This document shows, one piece after another, positions 48,501 through 55,664 of a DNA stretch of 64,000 nt. Every line of letters starts with the position of its first letter. The stretch's first letter is position 1. The DNA is taken from NCBI RefSeq assembly GCF_007994225.1, contig NZ_VLLL01000008.1, forward strand, positions 300,776 to 364,775, read 5' to 3'. The translations under genes and the position numbers were made by a program. The stretch is from Stackebrandtia albiflava (GTDB lineage Bacteria; Actinomycetota; Actinomycetes; Mycobacteriales; Micromonosporaceae). The notes under the pieces are model-generated. The model was given only the letters and a program-made list of their open reading frames with translations. It ran no database searches and was not told the origin of the DNA.

Positions 48501-49514
48501 GCGATGCGGGACCTCATGACCACCCGCGTCGAACTCAAACTCGGCGACCCGCTCGACTCCGAGATCGACCGTAAGGCGGCCCGCAACGTACCGGAACGGT
48601 CACCCGGGCGCGGCCTGGTGACCTCCGGGCACGCCGTACTGTCGGCGCTTCCCCGCATCGACGGCAGCCCCGAGGTCGACGACCTGTCCGAGGGGGTGGC
48701 GGCCTTCGCCGCCGCCAGTGCCGCCGCCTGGTCCGGTCCCCGTGCCGAACCGGTCAAGCTGCTGCCGCGCCGCATCGACGTCGCGGAACTGCCCTCCCCC
48801 GAGGCGGGCGCACCCGTGGCGGTGGGCATCACCGAGGAACGACTCGCACCGTTGGGCCTCGACTTCGCCTCCGACCCGCACCTGCTGGTCCTGGGCGACG
48901 GCGAATGCGGCAAGACCAACCTGATGCGCACCCTGATCCACCAACTCTGCCGTATCGAGGCGGCCAGGCCACCGAAGCTCGTCGTGGTGGACTACCGCCG
49001 CACCCTGCTCGGCGAGGTCCCCGAGGACAACCTCGTCGCGTACGCGCCCAACGCCGAGACGGCCCGCAACGCGTTGCGCAGCGCCGTGTCCGCCCTGCAG
49101 GACCGGCTGCCCGGCAAGGACGTCACCCCCGAACAACTGCGCGCCCGCAACTGGTGGACCGGAAACGAACTGTACATACTGGTCGACGACTACGACCTGG
49201 TGGCGACCCAACAACCCAACCCGGTGCATCAACTGGTGGACCTGCTTCCGCAGGCCCGTGACATCGGCTTCCACCTGATCCTGGCCCGGCGCATGGGCGG
49301 TGCCGCGCGCGCCCTCTACGAACCGGGAATCCAACGGCTCGTGGAGTTGCAGGCACCCACCCTGCTGATGTCGGGGCCACGCGACCTGGGCCGTCTCATC
49401 GGGGACGTCAAGGTGACCCCGCAGCCACCCGGCCGCGGCACCCTGATCCACCGCGACGGAAACGCCCTGGTGCAGACGGCCTGGACACCCTCGCGATACG
49501 ACGCCGCCGACTGA
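45540..49514 (+). CDS. eccC: Type VII secretion protein EccC (fused EccCa-EccCb ATPase)
   Basis: The motor/substrate-receptor subunit. A 1324-residue protein with two TM spans (LLIMLPMLAMVGAMMLMYVG, PMWIVGGLFGVAMLGMMG) and three FtsK/SpoIIIE-type ATPase domains: P-loops GATGSGKS (480-487), GGPQSGKT (K842) and the atypical GDGECGKT (K1125). EccCa and EccCb are fused, unlike ESX-1. TTG 45540 has GAGGAG at 6 nt. The WXG100 pair follows under its own palindrome. Confidence 0.95.
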   Translation: MTTVVYRRRQRKPGPPLPGGQLELEPPPDLPVPSPRSIGQLLIMLPMLAMVGAMMLMYVGRGAGASGGPMWIVGGLFGVAMLGMMGGSFLQSGGSDRQNLTNERRDYMRYLAQSRRRVRRAADQQRRAMVWRHPAPEHLWTVAASVRLWERRPVDADFCEVRVSVGEQRLAVALKTPETKPVEDLEPMSAMALRRFVKAQSSVPGIPIAVQLRAFRRIMVRGDDDTARGLVRAALAQLATFHAPDDLLIAVVADPARRRDWEWLKWLPHSQHSGEQDAVGPRRLVVGQLAELEDLLAEPLSGRNRFDSGVAAVHQGCHVVVVQDGGEVGGNCRLTGPGVSGTTVIEFHPQPPRRMQPWLLCLDVRPDTVTMTHGDTDTPLGAPDVLSVTRAAALARQLSRFRLATAVSTGEPLSVSMELPDLLGIGDAGALDVRRTWSPDRRDNLRLTIPVGLDPQGGRVLLDFKEAAQGGMGPHGLIIGATGSGKSELLRTIVSALAITHSSEELNFVLVDFKGGATFATLDRLPHTSAVITNLADELHLVDRMADAINGELIRRQELLRDAGNYVSQRDYERERRAGAALAPLPSLLIICDEFSELLSAQPEFIDLFVQIGRLGRSLGVHLLLASQRLEEGRLRGLDTHLSYRIGLRTFSAIESRSVLGVPDAYELPQAPGHGYLKVDQETMLRFRGAYVSGPYHSGTGGMVVRDGRVVAGVRPYTAAYQEPPAAPEPAESTAPAAPGQPETAAETLLSVLTRRLEGQGPPAHQVWLPPLDAPPSLDTVYTRLDTTPQRGLHAPDWPHGTLQVAFGLVDKPFEQRRELLTADLSGAGGNVAIVGGPQSGKTTLLRSLIGGLALTHTPAEVQFYCVDLGGGGLRGMRDLPHVGGVGSRQQTEVTRRIVAQVMAVIDDREARFAELGVDSMAAYRRLRANGEETDPLGDVFLVIDGWVGFRDDFEPLDDAVLTLVQRGLGFGVHVVVTCNRWMDLRPAMRDLMTTRVELKLGDPLDSEIDRKAARNVPERSPGRGLVTSGHAVLSALPRIDGSPEVDDLSEGVAAFAAASAAAWSGPRAEPVKLLPRRIDVAELPSPEAGAPVAVGITEERLAPLGLDFASDPHLLVLGDGECGKTNLMRTLIHQLCRIEAARPPKLVVVDYRRTLLGEVPEDNLVAYAPNAETARNALRSAVSALQDRLPGKDVTPEQLRARNWWTGNELYILVDDYDLVATQQPNPVHQLVDLLPQARDIGFHLILARRMGGAARALYEPGIQRLVELQAPTLLMSGPRDLGRLIGDVKVTPQPPGRGTLIHRDGNALVQTAWTPSRYDAAD

Positions 49515-49531
49515 ACCCGGGGGCGTGTCCG

Positions 49532-49548
49532 CTGCAACGATTCTGCAA
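49532..49548. promoter_or_regulatory. ESX palindrome 3 (WXG100 pair)
   Basis: CTGCAAC-GAT-TCTGCAA; centre about 43 bp before the likely start (-10 TAGGTT, 49571-49576). Arms match the mycosin site (CTGCAAC, TCTGCAW). Confidence 0.65.
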
Positions 49549-49684
49549 TCTTCATCCTTCCGACGCCGCCTAGGTTGGGTGGGACGGCGCGGTGACGGGC
49601 CGGCGGCGACCCGGAACCGGATCGCCGCCGCACCGTGCCGGACCACCCGAACCGCCGGGTCCACGGCGGGTGAAAGGACACACA

Positions 49685-49987
49685 GTGGACGAATTCGAGG
49701 TCAAACTCCAAGAGGTGTTCGGCGGAGCGCAGCAGATGGGAACCACCATCGACTCCGCGCAGAACTTCATCCGCAAGGTGCAGTCGGAGGCCCAGTCCTC
49801 GACCGACATCTGGCGCGGCTCCTCCAACACCGCCTTCCAGGGCACCATGGAGCGCTTCAACTCCGCCGCGAACCGGCTCTACGCGACGCTGGAGGAGATC
49901 CAGGGCCGGCTCAGCGGCGCCGCCAACGCGCACGAGCAGGCCGAGCAGGAGGACGCCGGCAGCTGGAACGGCGCCCTCATCAACTGA
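49685..49987 (+). CDS. WXG100 protein (EsxB-like)
   Basis: A 100-residue helical hairpin with the WRG turn in SSTDIWRGSSNTAFQGTMER and YATLE, a YxxxE export-type signal. GTG 49685 with GAAAGGAC. Forms an operon with the second WXG100 gene 32 nt downstream; the two should form a heterodimer secreted through EccC. It is the first of the pair, as EsxB-type genes usually are. Confidence 0.88.
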   Translation: MDEFEVKLQEVFGGAQQMGTTIDSAQNFIRKVQSEAQSSTDIWRGSSNTAFQGTMERFNSAANRLYATLEEIQGRLSGAANAHEQAEQEDAGSWNGALIN

Positions 49988-50019
49988 CCCGTAAACCTCC
50001 GAACCATCAAGGAGAGACC

Positions 50020-50319
50020 ATGACCGACGCGGTCATCGGACAGAACTGGCAAGGCATGGGCGGCATGGCGTCGAGCTACCTGGCCAGTGCCGACGAACTC
50101 GACGCCGAACTGAAGGCGCTATACGGCAAACTGCAGGAGATGGGCTGGAAGGGTGCCGACCAGCAGTCGTTCACCGACCTGCAGACCGCCTGGGACCGCG
50201 ACGCCAAGCAGATGAACGAGGCGTTGCGTGAACTGGCGGGAAAGATCAACGCCACCGTCGCGAGCAAGCAGGCGCTGGTCGGCGACATCGCCAAGACGTT
50301 CAACTACACCCGAGGCTGA
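50020..50319 (+). CDS. WXG100 protein (EsxA-like)
   Basis: A 99-residue WXG100 protein: GWKG turn in KLQEMGWKGADQQSFTDLQT, helices on both sides (ASSYLASADELDAELKALYG, LRELAGKINATVASKQALVG). ATG 50020 with GGAGAG. Its 3' end overlaps that of the mycosin gene by 16 nt on the opposite strand. Partner of the EsxB-like protein. Confidence 0.88.
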   Translation: MTDAVIGQNWQGMGGMASSYLASADELDAELKALYGKLQEMGWKGADQQSFTDLQTAWDRDAKQMNEALRELAGKINATVASKQALVGDIAKTFNYTRG

Positions 50320-51467
50320 TCGGCCGGCCGGGCGGATCGCCCCCGCACGCGGGGGAGTACCGCCCGGCCCGCCGCCACCAGCACCACCGCCACCACCGCG
50401 ACCGCCAGCAACCGGCCGGCCGCCGACCGGGCCGCGTAGCCCCGATCGGCCTCCCAACGGATCCGCGGCGCCTCCCCGGCGGCGGCCGTGGTGTCGTTCG
50501 ACAGGTCCGCCGTCATGGCGCGGTACGGGTCGATGATCCCGTGACCCACCTCCGGGTTCCACCCCTGCGGGGGATGCTGGGCGGTCCGTACGATCCGGTC
50601 GACGACGTCGGCGGCCGACAGCTCCGGCAGGTGGGAACGCAGCAGCGCCGCCAGACCCGACACGAACGCCGTCGAGTAACTGGTGCCGCTGTCGCCGCTG
50701 TAGCCCTCGCCGCGGCGGCCGGGGCCGACGACGCCCTCGCCGGGCGCCGCCACGTCGACGTGGTTCCCGGCCGAGGACTGCGACGCCCGCTGCCCCGACT
50801 CGTCGACGTTCGCCACCGCGAGGACGCCGTCGTACGCGGCCGGATACGGCGGCTCGTCGGGAGAGGACCGCTGGTTCCCGGCGGCGGCGACCACGACGAC
50901 GTTCTCCGCGATCGCGTACTCCACCGCCGACCGCAGGTCCCGGTGGTGCGTGCCCTCATAGGACAGGTTGAGGACCGAGGCGCCGTGGTCGACGGCCTCC
51001 CGGATGGCGGCCGCCAGCCGGATCGGTACCTGTTCGTCGCTGACGCGGGTGGTGTCGCGCAGCAGCCGGACGGCGTAGACGCGGGCCGCCGGTGCCATAC
51101 CGGCGAAGTCGGTCTCGGGGTCGGGGCGGCCGGCGATGATGCCGGCGATGAGGGTGCCGTGGCCCGACTCGTCGCACCGGCCGCCCTTTCCTTCGCCGGT
51201 GTAGTCGTCGCCCTCGTCGACGGCGCCGGCCAGCACCGGGTGGCGGTCGCTGACCCCGGAGTCGATGACCGCGACGGTCTGGCCCTCACCCCGTGCCAAC
51301 GGCCACAGCGCCTCGGTGGACATGCTGCGCAGTCCCCACGGGAGGGTCTGCAACGTGTTCTCGGCGTCGTCACCGAGGTCGCAGGAGTCCGCCCACGCCG
51401 GGAACGCGGGAACCGTCAGGCCCGCCACCGCGGCGAGCACCACCAGGAAGCCCCTCATCAGCCGCAT
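50304..51467 (-). CDS. mycP: Type VII secretion-associated serine protease, mycosin
   Basis: A subtilisin-like protease of the ESX complex. The 387-residue precursor has a signal peptide (MRGFLVVLAAVAGLTVPAFP), catalytic D69 (TVAVIDSGVSDRHP), H103 (ESGHGTLIAGII) and S263 (GTSYSTAFVSG), and a C-terminal TM span (LLAVAVVAVVLVAAGRAVL). ATG 51467 is 6 nt after TTTGCT (minus strand, 51479-51474), implying a leaderless message, with palindrome 4 another 11 nt upstream. Earlier in-frame starts to 51560 precede that promoter and are rejected. Confidence 0.9.
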   Translation of the reverse strand: MRLMRGFLVVLAAVAGLTVPAFPAWADSCDLGDDAENTLQTLPWGLRSMSTEALWPLARGEGQTVAVIDSGVSDRHPVLAGAVDEGDDYTGEGKGGRCDESGHGTLIAGIIAGRPDPETDFAGMAPAARVYAVRLLRDTTRVSDEQVPIRLAAAIREAVDHGASVLNLSYEGTHHRDLRSAVEYAIAENVVVVAAAGNQRSSPDEPPYPAAYDGVLAVANVDESGQRASQSSAGNHVDVAAPGEGVVGPGRRGEGYSGDSGTSYSTAFVSGLAALLRSHLPELSAADVVDRIVRTAQHPPQGWNPEVGHGIIDPYRAMTADLSNDTTAAAGEAPRIRWEADRGYAARSAAGRLLAVAVVAVVLVAAGRAVLPRVRGRSARPADQPRV

Positions 51468-51490
51468 GACGCCAGCAAAGCAGCCGGAGT

Positions 51491-51507
51491 ATGCAGACAG
51501 GTTGCAG
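51491..51507. promoter_or_regulatory. ESX palindrome 4 (mycosin promoter)
   Basis: On the minus strand CTGCAAC-CTG-TCTGCAT, 11 nt upstream of the mycP -10 box. Same arms as the WXG100 site and same spacing to -10 as eccC. Confidence 0.65.
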
Positions 51508-51546
51508 CCGACGGAGCCCGGCGGGACGGGGCGCCCCCGGAAATCA

Positions 51547-51663
51547 TCGGGGGCCGCCACTCCTCCACCCCATGGCTTCAGCCTAGGCCGGTCCCGGGGG
51601 CCGTGTCGAGCGAGCGGAGGGGCCGTTGTGGACGAACACCCGGTTGTGGAAAATCCACTGTGG
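51547..51663 (-). repeat. Repeated promoter element, copy 2
   Basis: Minus strand: CCACAGTGGATTTTCCACAA, GTCCACAA, TCGACA (51609-51604), 18 nt, TAGGCT (51585-51580), GAAGCC, ATG at 51573 and the block ATGGGGTGGAGGAGTGG; an in-frame TGA gives a 9-codon reading frame here. It is upstream of mycP on the same strand. Confidence 0.7.
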
Positions 51664-51665
51664 TG

Positions 51666-53435
51666 TCAGTCGTCGGCCGTCCCCGAGCCGGTCGCGCGTT
51701 GCCGCAGTTCTGTGATGGCGAGCCCGTGCCCGTCCGGGTCCAGGAACGACGCGGCCCGCAGATCGTGCACCTCACCGGACAACGCCGACCTCGGCGCGTG
51801 GGTGAAGCGGACACCCCTGGCGCTCAGCGTCCGGTACGCCTCCTCCACGTCTCCGACCTCGAAGGTCAGGTGCATGACCGGGTAGCCCGCTTTGGGGGCG
51901 TCGTCGCGCCGCCACAGCAGGACCCGCCCGAACCCCGCCTCCAACAACACGGCGTCCCGCGCCCGGTCGATCTCGACCAGCCCCAGGAGCTCGGTGTAGA
52001 ACATGAACGACGCGTCCAGATCGGACACGATCAGGGTCGCCGCGACGTCGCGCACCGCCTCCGGCGGCAACGCCGTCTCCTCCGCGTACGCCGAGAGCAG
52101 GTCGACACCGGCCGTCTCGGCCGCCAGCAGGTTCATCGGCGGGTCGTCGGGCTCCGCGGAAACCGGCACCACCTCCGGCGACGGTGGGACCGTCCCGGCG
52201 TCGACGACCTCCGGAGCGGAGTCCGGCCTGCCGCCGGTGGACGGTTCGTCCGCCTCCGGTGACTCCGGTTCCTCCACGAGCGGCTCCAACAGGGCCGCGA
52301 TCACCGGGTCCTCCGGTTCCGGTTCGGCGCCGGCCTCCTCGGCCGCCGCGTCCTCGTCGGGACCCGATTCCGGATCGGGTCGGTCCGGGTCGTCCCCGTC
52401 GGACTCGTCCGGGGCATCGGGCGCCGCCGACTCCGCGCCGTCGGTCTCCTCTCGCGGCACCGCCGCCTCCGACCCGCCCACCGGTGCGCTCGCCGCCGCC
52501 ACGGTCGTGGTCTTCGACGTGTCCGCCTCGGGGGTCTCCCGCCGGGTCTGGCGCGGGACCACCGGCACGACCTTCCGCTCCGGGGTCTCCGGTGCGGCGG
52601 CCGGATCAGCGTCGTCGGTCGCCGCGGCCGGTTCCGGGAGCACGACCCCGGTCACCACCGGCATCTCACGGGTGGGGTCCATGGCGGCCTCCTCGGCGCG
52701 CCGCATGCTGCGTTCCAGGTCCTCCAACGTGTTCAGTTCGCTGCCGTCGAGCCCCGGCCCCGGCGCGGGTTCCTCGTCCACTCTCAAGTCGTCGATGTGG
52801 AAGTCGCCCACCGGGTCCGGCTCCGCCGGGTGGTCCCGGTAGTGCTGCCCGGCGCGTGCCGCCGTGGCCACCGCGATGGCGCCCAACAGGAACACGAACG
52901 CGACCGCCGCCGTCCCGAGGCTGCTCGCCCCCAGCGCGATCGACCCGGTGAAGGCCGCCAACAGCAGTAAAGTGAACGCCGAGACCGCGCGCGTCGTCGT
53001 CCAACCCCGCACCGCCGTCGTGCCCATGCCGATCCTGCCCGCCTCACCGCGGCGGCCCTCCCGGTTACGGCGGTCCATCTCGTGGGTGGCCCACCAACTC
53101 CGCCAGCCGCGCAACGGTCCGCGCGACGCCGCCGGACGGCGCCCACCCGCCTTGGTGGTGCTCCGGCCGCCCGCCGTGCCGGTCGTGGCCTTGGCGCGTT
53201 GCCGCACACGCTGCGCGTCACGGGCGTGCTGGGCCGATCTGGCGGCGGCGGAGGGGCCGCGTTGCTTCGGTGTCGCCGCCTTGGTGACCTTGGCGGCCGG
53301 TTTCCCCCCGGTCTTGGTGACCTTGGCGGCCTTCGGGGCCGCCTTGGGTGTGGCCTTCGGTGTGGCCTTCGGGGCCGCCCGGCGCGCGGCGTTGCGGGCC
53401 GGTTGCCTGGGCGGTTGGCGCGGTGGTTGCGGCAT
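51666..53435 (-). CDS. Membrane-tethered VOC-domain protein with basic Lys/Ala N terminus
   Basis: A 589-residue protein of unusual build. Residues 1-130 are strongly basic with PKATPKATPKAAPKAAK-type repeats; two TM spans follow (VSAFTLLLLAAFTGSIALGA, AVAFVFLLGAIAVATAARAG); then about 250 residues of acidic Pro/Glu-rich linker; and a C-terminal glyoxalase/VOC module (ATLIVSDLDASFMFYTELLG, YPVMHLTFEVGDVEEAYRTL, FLDPDGHGLAITELRQRATG). ATG 53435 with GGAAGG. It may bind DNA or polyphosphate at the N terminus and a ligand at the C terminus; this is inference. Confidence 0.7.
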   Translation of the reverse strand: MPQPPRQPPRQPARNAARRAAPKATPKATPKAAPKAAKVTKTGGKPAAKVTKAATPKQRGPSAAARSAQHARDAQRVRQRAKATTGTAGGRSTTKAGGRRPAASRGPLRGWRSWWATHEMDRRNREGRRGEAGRIGMGTTAVRGWTTTRAVSAFTLLLLAAFTGSIALGASSLGTAAVAFVFLLGAIAVATAARAGQHYRDHPAEPDPVGDFHIDDLRVDEEPAPGPGLDGSELNTLEDLERSMRRAEEAAMDPTREMPVVTGVVLPEPAAATDDADPAAAPETPERKVVPVVPRQTRRETPEADTSKTTTVAAASAPVGGSEAAVPREETDGAESAAPDAPDESDGDDPDRPDPESGPDEDAAAEEAGAEPEPEDPVIAALLEPLVEEPESPEADEPSTGGRPDSAPEVVDAGTVPPSPEVVPVSAEPDDPPMNLLAAETAGVDLLSAYAEETALPPEAVRDVAATLIVSDLDASFMFYTELLGLVEIDRARDAVLLEAGFGRVLLWRRDDAPKAGYPVMHLTFEVGDVEEAYRTLSARGVRFTHAPRSALSGEVHDLRAASFLDPDGHGLAITELRQRATGSGTADD

Positions 53436-53681
53436 GATGGACCTTCCCGCGTGGCGGCGTGATGCGTTGATGTTACCGGCCGACCACGACGTCTCCGGTG
53501 GCACCAGAACGGGCGCGGCGTCCGGTCCCGGTGCGCCACCGCCGGATGCGCCGGCCGGTCCGCCGCCACACGACCCGTGTCCGAGCGTCCACCCGCGTCC
53601 CCATTAAGATCATTGGCCCGCACACCACCGTCCGGCGGTGACGCGTGCGGGCCGTCGCACGCACACTCATGAGGAGCCACC

Positions 53682-54092
53682 GTGTCCCAGCAGACCCTCG
53701 TCCTGATCAAGCCCGACGCGGTCGCCCGCGGACTCGTCGGTGAGGTCCTGTCACGCCTGGAGCGCAAGGGGCTGACGATCGAGGCGATGCGTCTTCGCAC
53801 GATGGACGGTGAGCTGGCCGACGCGCACTACGCCGACCACGTCGAGAAGCCGTTCTACCCGCCGTTGAAGGAGTTCATGACGTCGGGGCCGCTGGTGTCG
53901 CTGATCGTCTCGGGGGACGAGGCGATCGCGATCGTGCGGCTGCTGGCCGGAGCCACCGACGGCCGTAAGGCGGCTCCGGGCACCATCCGGGGCGACCTGT
54001 CCTCGTCCAACCGGGAGAACCTGATCCACGCCTCGGATTCGGAGGATTCCGCCAAGCGTGAGATCGGACTGTGGTTCCCCGACCGGGGGTGA
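53682..54092 (+). CDS. ndk: Nucleoside diphosphate kinase
   Basis: Phosphorylates NDPs to NTPs. The 136-residue protein has the active-site H116 in [20 protein letters not shown] and the N-terminal [23 protein letters not shown] 53682 follows GAGGAG. In many actinobacteria ndk sits close to folC-DUF4233; here it is about 30 kb away, the space being filled by accessory genes. An AT-rich promoter region lies just upstream. Confidence 0.95.
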   Translation: MSQQTLVLIKPDAVARGLVGEVLSRLERKGLTIEAMRLRTMDGELADAHYADHVEKPFYPPLKEFMTSGPLVSLIVSGDEAIAIVRLLAGATDGRKAAPGTIRGDLSSSNRENLIHASDSEDSAKREIGLWFPDRG

Positions 54093-54107
54093 CCCGGTCG
54101 CCGTTCC

Positions 54108-54956
54108 TCACCCGGTGAGGAAACCGACGACCTCTCCGACGACCTCCGGGTTGCGCATGATCCGCAGGTGGCCCAGGCCGGAGGTGGCGTGCAGCCGCGT
54201 GTTCGGCCACGCCGCCGCGATTGCCTCACCGTGCGCGAAGGGGGTCGCGCGGTCGTCGCGGTCGTGCACGATCAGAGTCGGTGTCGGATCGGGTGGCGTG
54301 CGGACGTCGAAGTACGCCACGGGGTGGCCGCTGCGCGCCTCCGCCGCCGCCACGAACCGTGCGCTGCCGCGTCGTCCGGCTCCCAGGCGGCGGGCGAACA
54401 TGCCGATGAACTCACCGCCGCCGATGAACGGCGACACCAGTACCAGGCGGTCGGCGGACACGTGGTGGCGCAACGACAACGCCGCTCCCAGGCACCCGAG
54501 CGAGTGCGCGGCGACCGCGCCGGTGCCGAACTTCTCGACCGTCGCGGTGAGGGCGTCGGCGAAGTGGAGCGGTGAGACCTGCCCAGGCCCGTAGGGGGAG
54601 TCCTCCGAGTGACCGTGTCCGGGTGCGTCGATCACGACCACGCGCCGTCCGGCGGCGACGAGCGAGGCGGCCAGGTATCGCATGTCGCCGCTGCAGCCAC
54701 CCCAACCGTGCAGGAGGTGGACGAGGGGGCCGTCGCCCCAGTCGTATCCCCATACCCGGCCGGCCGCCGTGTCCAGGTGGAACTCGCGCGCACCGGCCGG
54801 TGCCGGTGCGGTGCGGTGCCCGGGGGGTTGGAACCACAGCCGGGTCAGGACGCGGGCGGCCCGGTCGGGGGCTAGGTATTCGGCTGCCGAGATGCCGAGC
54901 CGCAACAGGAAAAGTCGACGAACGTTCGTGCTTTTTCGGGCCGACGTAGGGGCCAT
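54108..54956 (-). CDS. Alpha/beta hydrolase
   Basis: A 282-residue alpha/beta-hydrolase fold protein: oxyanion region LVHLLHGWGGCSGDMRYLAA, the acid-strand VVVIDAPGHGHSEDSP, nucleophile elbow VAAHSLGCLGAALSL (Ser after AAH), Asp in PTLIVHDRDDRATPFA and His in TSGLGHLRIMRNPE. ATG 54956 with GAGGAG at 7 nt. It is 18 nt downstream of the TetR gene and probably under its control. Substrate unknown. Confidence 0.85.
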   Translation of the reverse strand: MAPTSARKSTNVRRLFLLRLGISAAEYLAPDRAARVLTRLWFQPPGHRTAPAPAGAREFHLDTAAGRVWGYDWGDGPLVHLLHGWGGCSGDMRYLAASLVAAGRRVVVIDAPGHGHSEDSPYGPGQVSPLHFADALTATVEKFGTGAVAAHSLGCLGAALSLRHHVSADRLVLVSPFIGGGEFIGMFARRLGAGRRGSARFVAAAEARSGHPVAYFDVRTPPDPTPTLIVHDRDDRATPFAHGEAIAAAWPNTRLHATSGLGHLRIMRNPEVVGEVVGFLTG

Positions 54957-54974
54957 CGGGAAACTCCTCGGGGT

Positions 54975-55565
54975 TCAGGACTCGTCTGGGCGGAGGGAGG
55001 TGAGCAGTCGGTCCAACGCCGTCCAGGCGCGCCGTTCGGCCTCGTCGTGCTTCAGGAACCGCCACGCCCAGTTGAAGGCCAAGAGGATGCCGAGCACCTC
55101 CTGCGCCACTTGGTCGGTGTCGGTGTCGGCCCGGACGTCGCCGGTGGACACCAGCGTGTCGATGATCTGCGTGAGTGAATCCTGCAGGTCGGACACGTCG
55201 GAGACCATCTGGTCGTGCAGCGGGCCGGGGAAGTCGTCGAACTCGGTCGCCGACGCCAGGAAGAGGCAGCCGCCCGGATGGTGGTACCACCGGATCCAGC
55301 GGGCCACGAGCGTCCGCAGCCGGGCTTCGCCACGGGGACTCGCCAACGCCGACCGCAGCACCTCGCCGATGAACTGCTCCCTGTTGTGCCGCATGGTGTC
55401 GAGCTGCAGCGCCTCCTTGGAACGGAAGTGCGCGTACAGCCCGCTCTTGGACAGACCGGTGCGCTCGGCCAGGGTGCCGATGGTGAGGCCGGACAGCCCG
55501 GTGTGCCGTGCGGCGTGCACGGCCTCGTCGAGGATCGCCTGCCGGGTGGCCTCTCCCTTGCGCAT
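54975..55565 (-). CDS. TetR-family transcriptional regulator
   Basis: A 196-residue regulator: KGEATRQAILDEAVHAARHT, helix-turn-helix GLSGLTIGTLAERTGLSKSG with LYAHFRSKEALQLD, and a helical ligand domain (WIRWYHHPGGCLFLASATEF). ATG 55565 lies 6 nt after TATTCT (minus strand, 55577-55572), so it is likely leaderless; the longer frame upstream is antisense. Autoregulation and control of the hydrolase downstream are likely. Confidence 0.87.
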   Translation of the reverse strand: MRKGEATRQAILDEAVHAARHTGLSGLTIGTLAERTGLSKSGLYAHFRSKEALQLDTMRHNREQFIGEVLRSALASPRGEARLRTLVARWIRWYHHPGGCLFLASATEFDDFPGPLHDQMVSDVSDLQDSLTQIIDTLVSTGDVRADTDTDQVAQEVLGILLAFNWAWRFLKHDEAERRAWTALDRLLTSLRPDES

Positions 55566-55664
55566 GACCGAAGAATAGCACGGTCGTACGGCGGGAGGGG
55601 TGGCCGAGCCACCGCCGAGCGGTGGGAAGCGGCGCCCGTCGCCGCGTGCCTTTAAAGTATGCGC

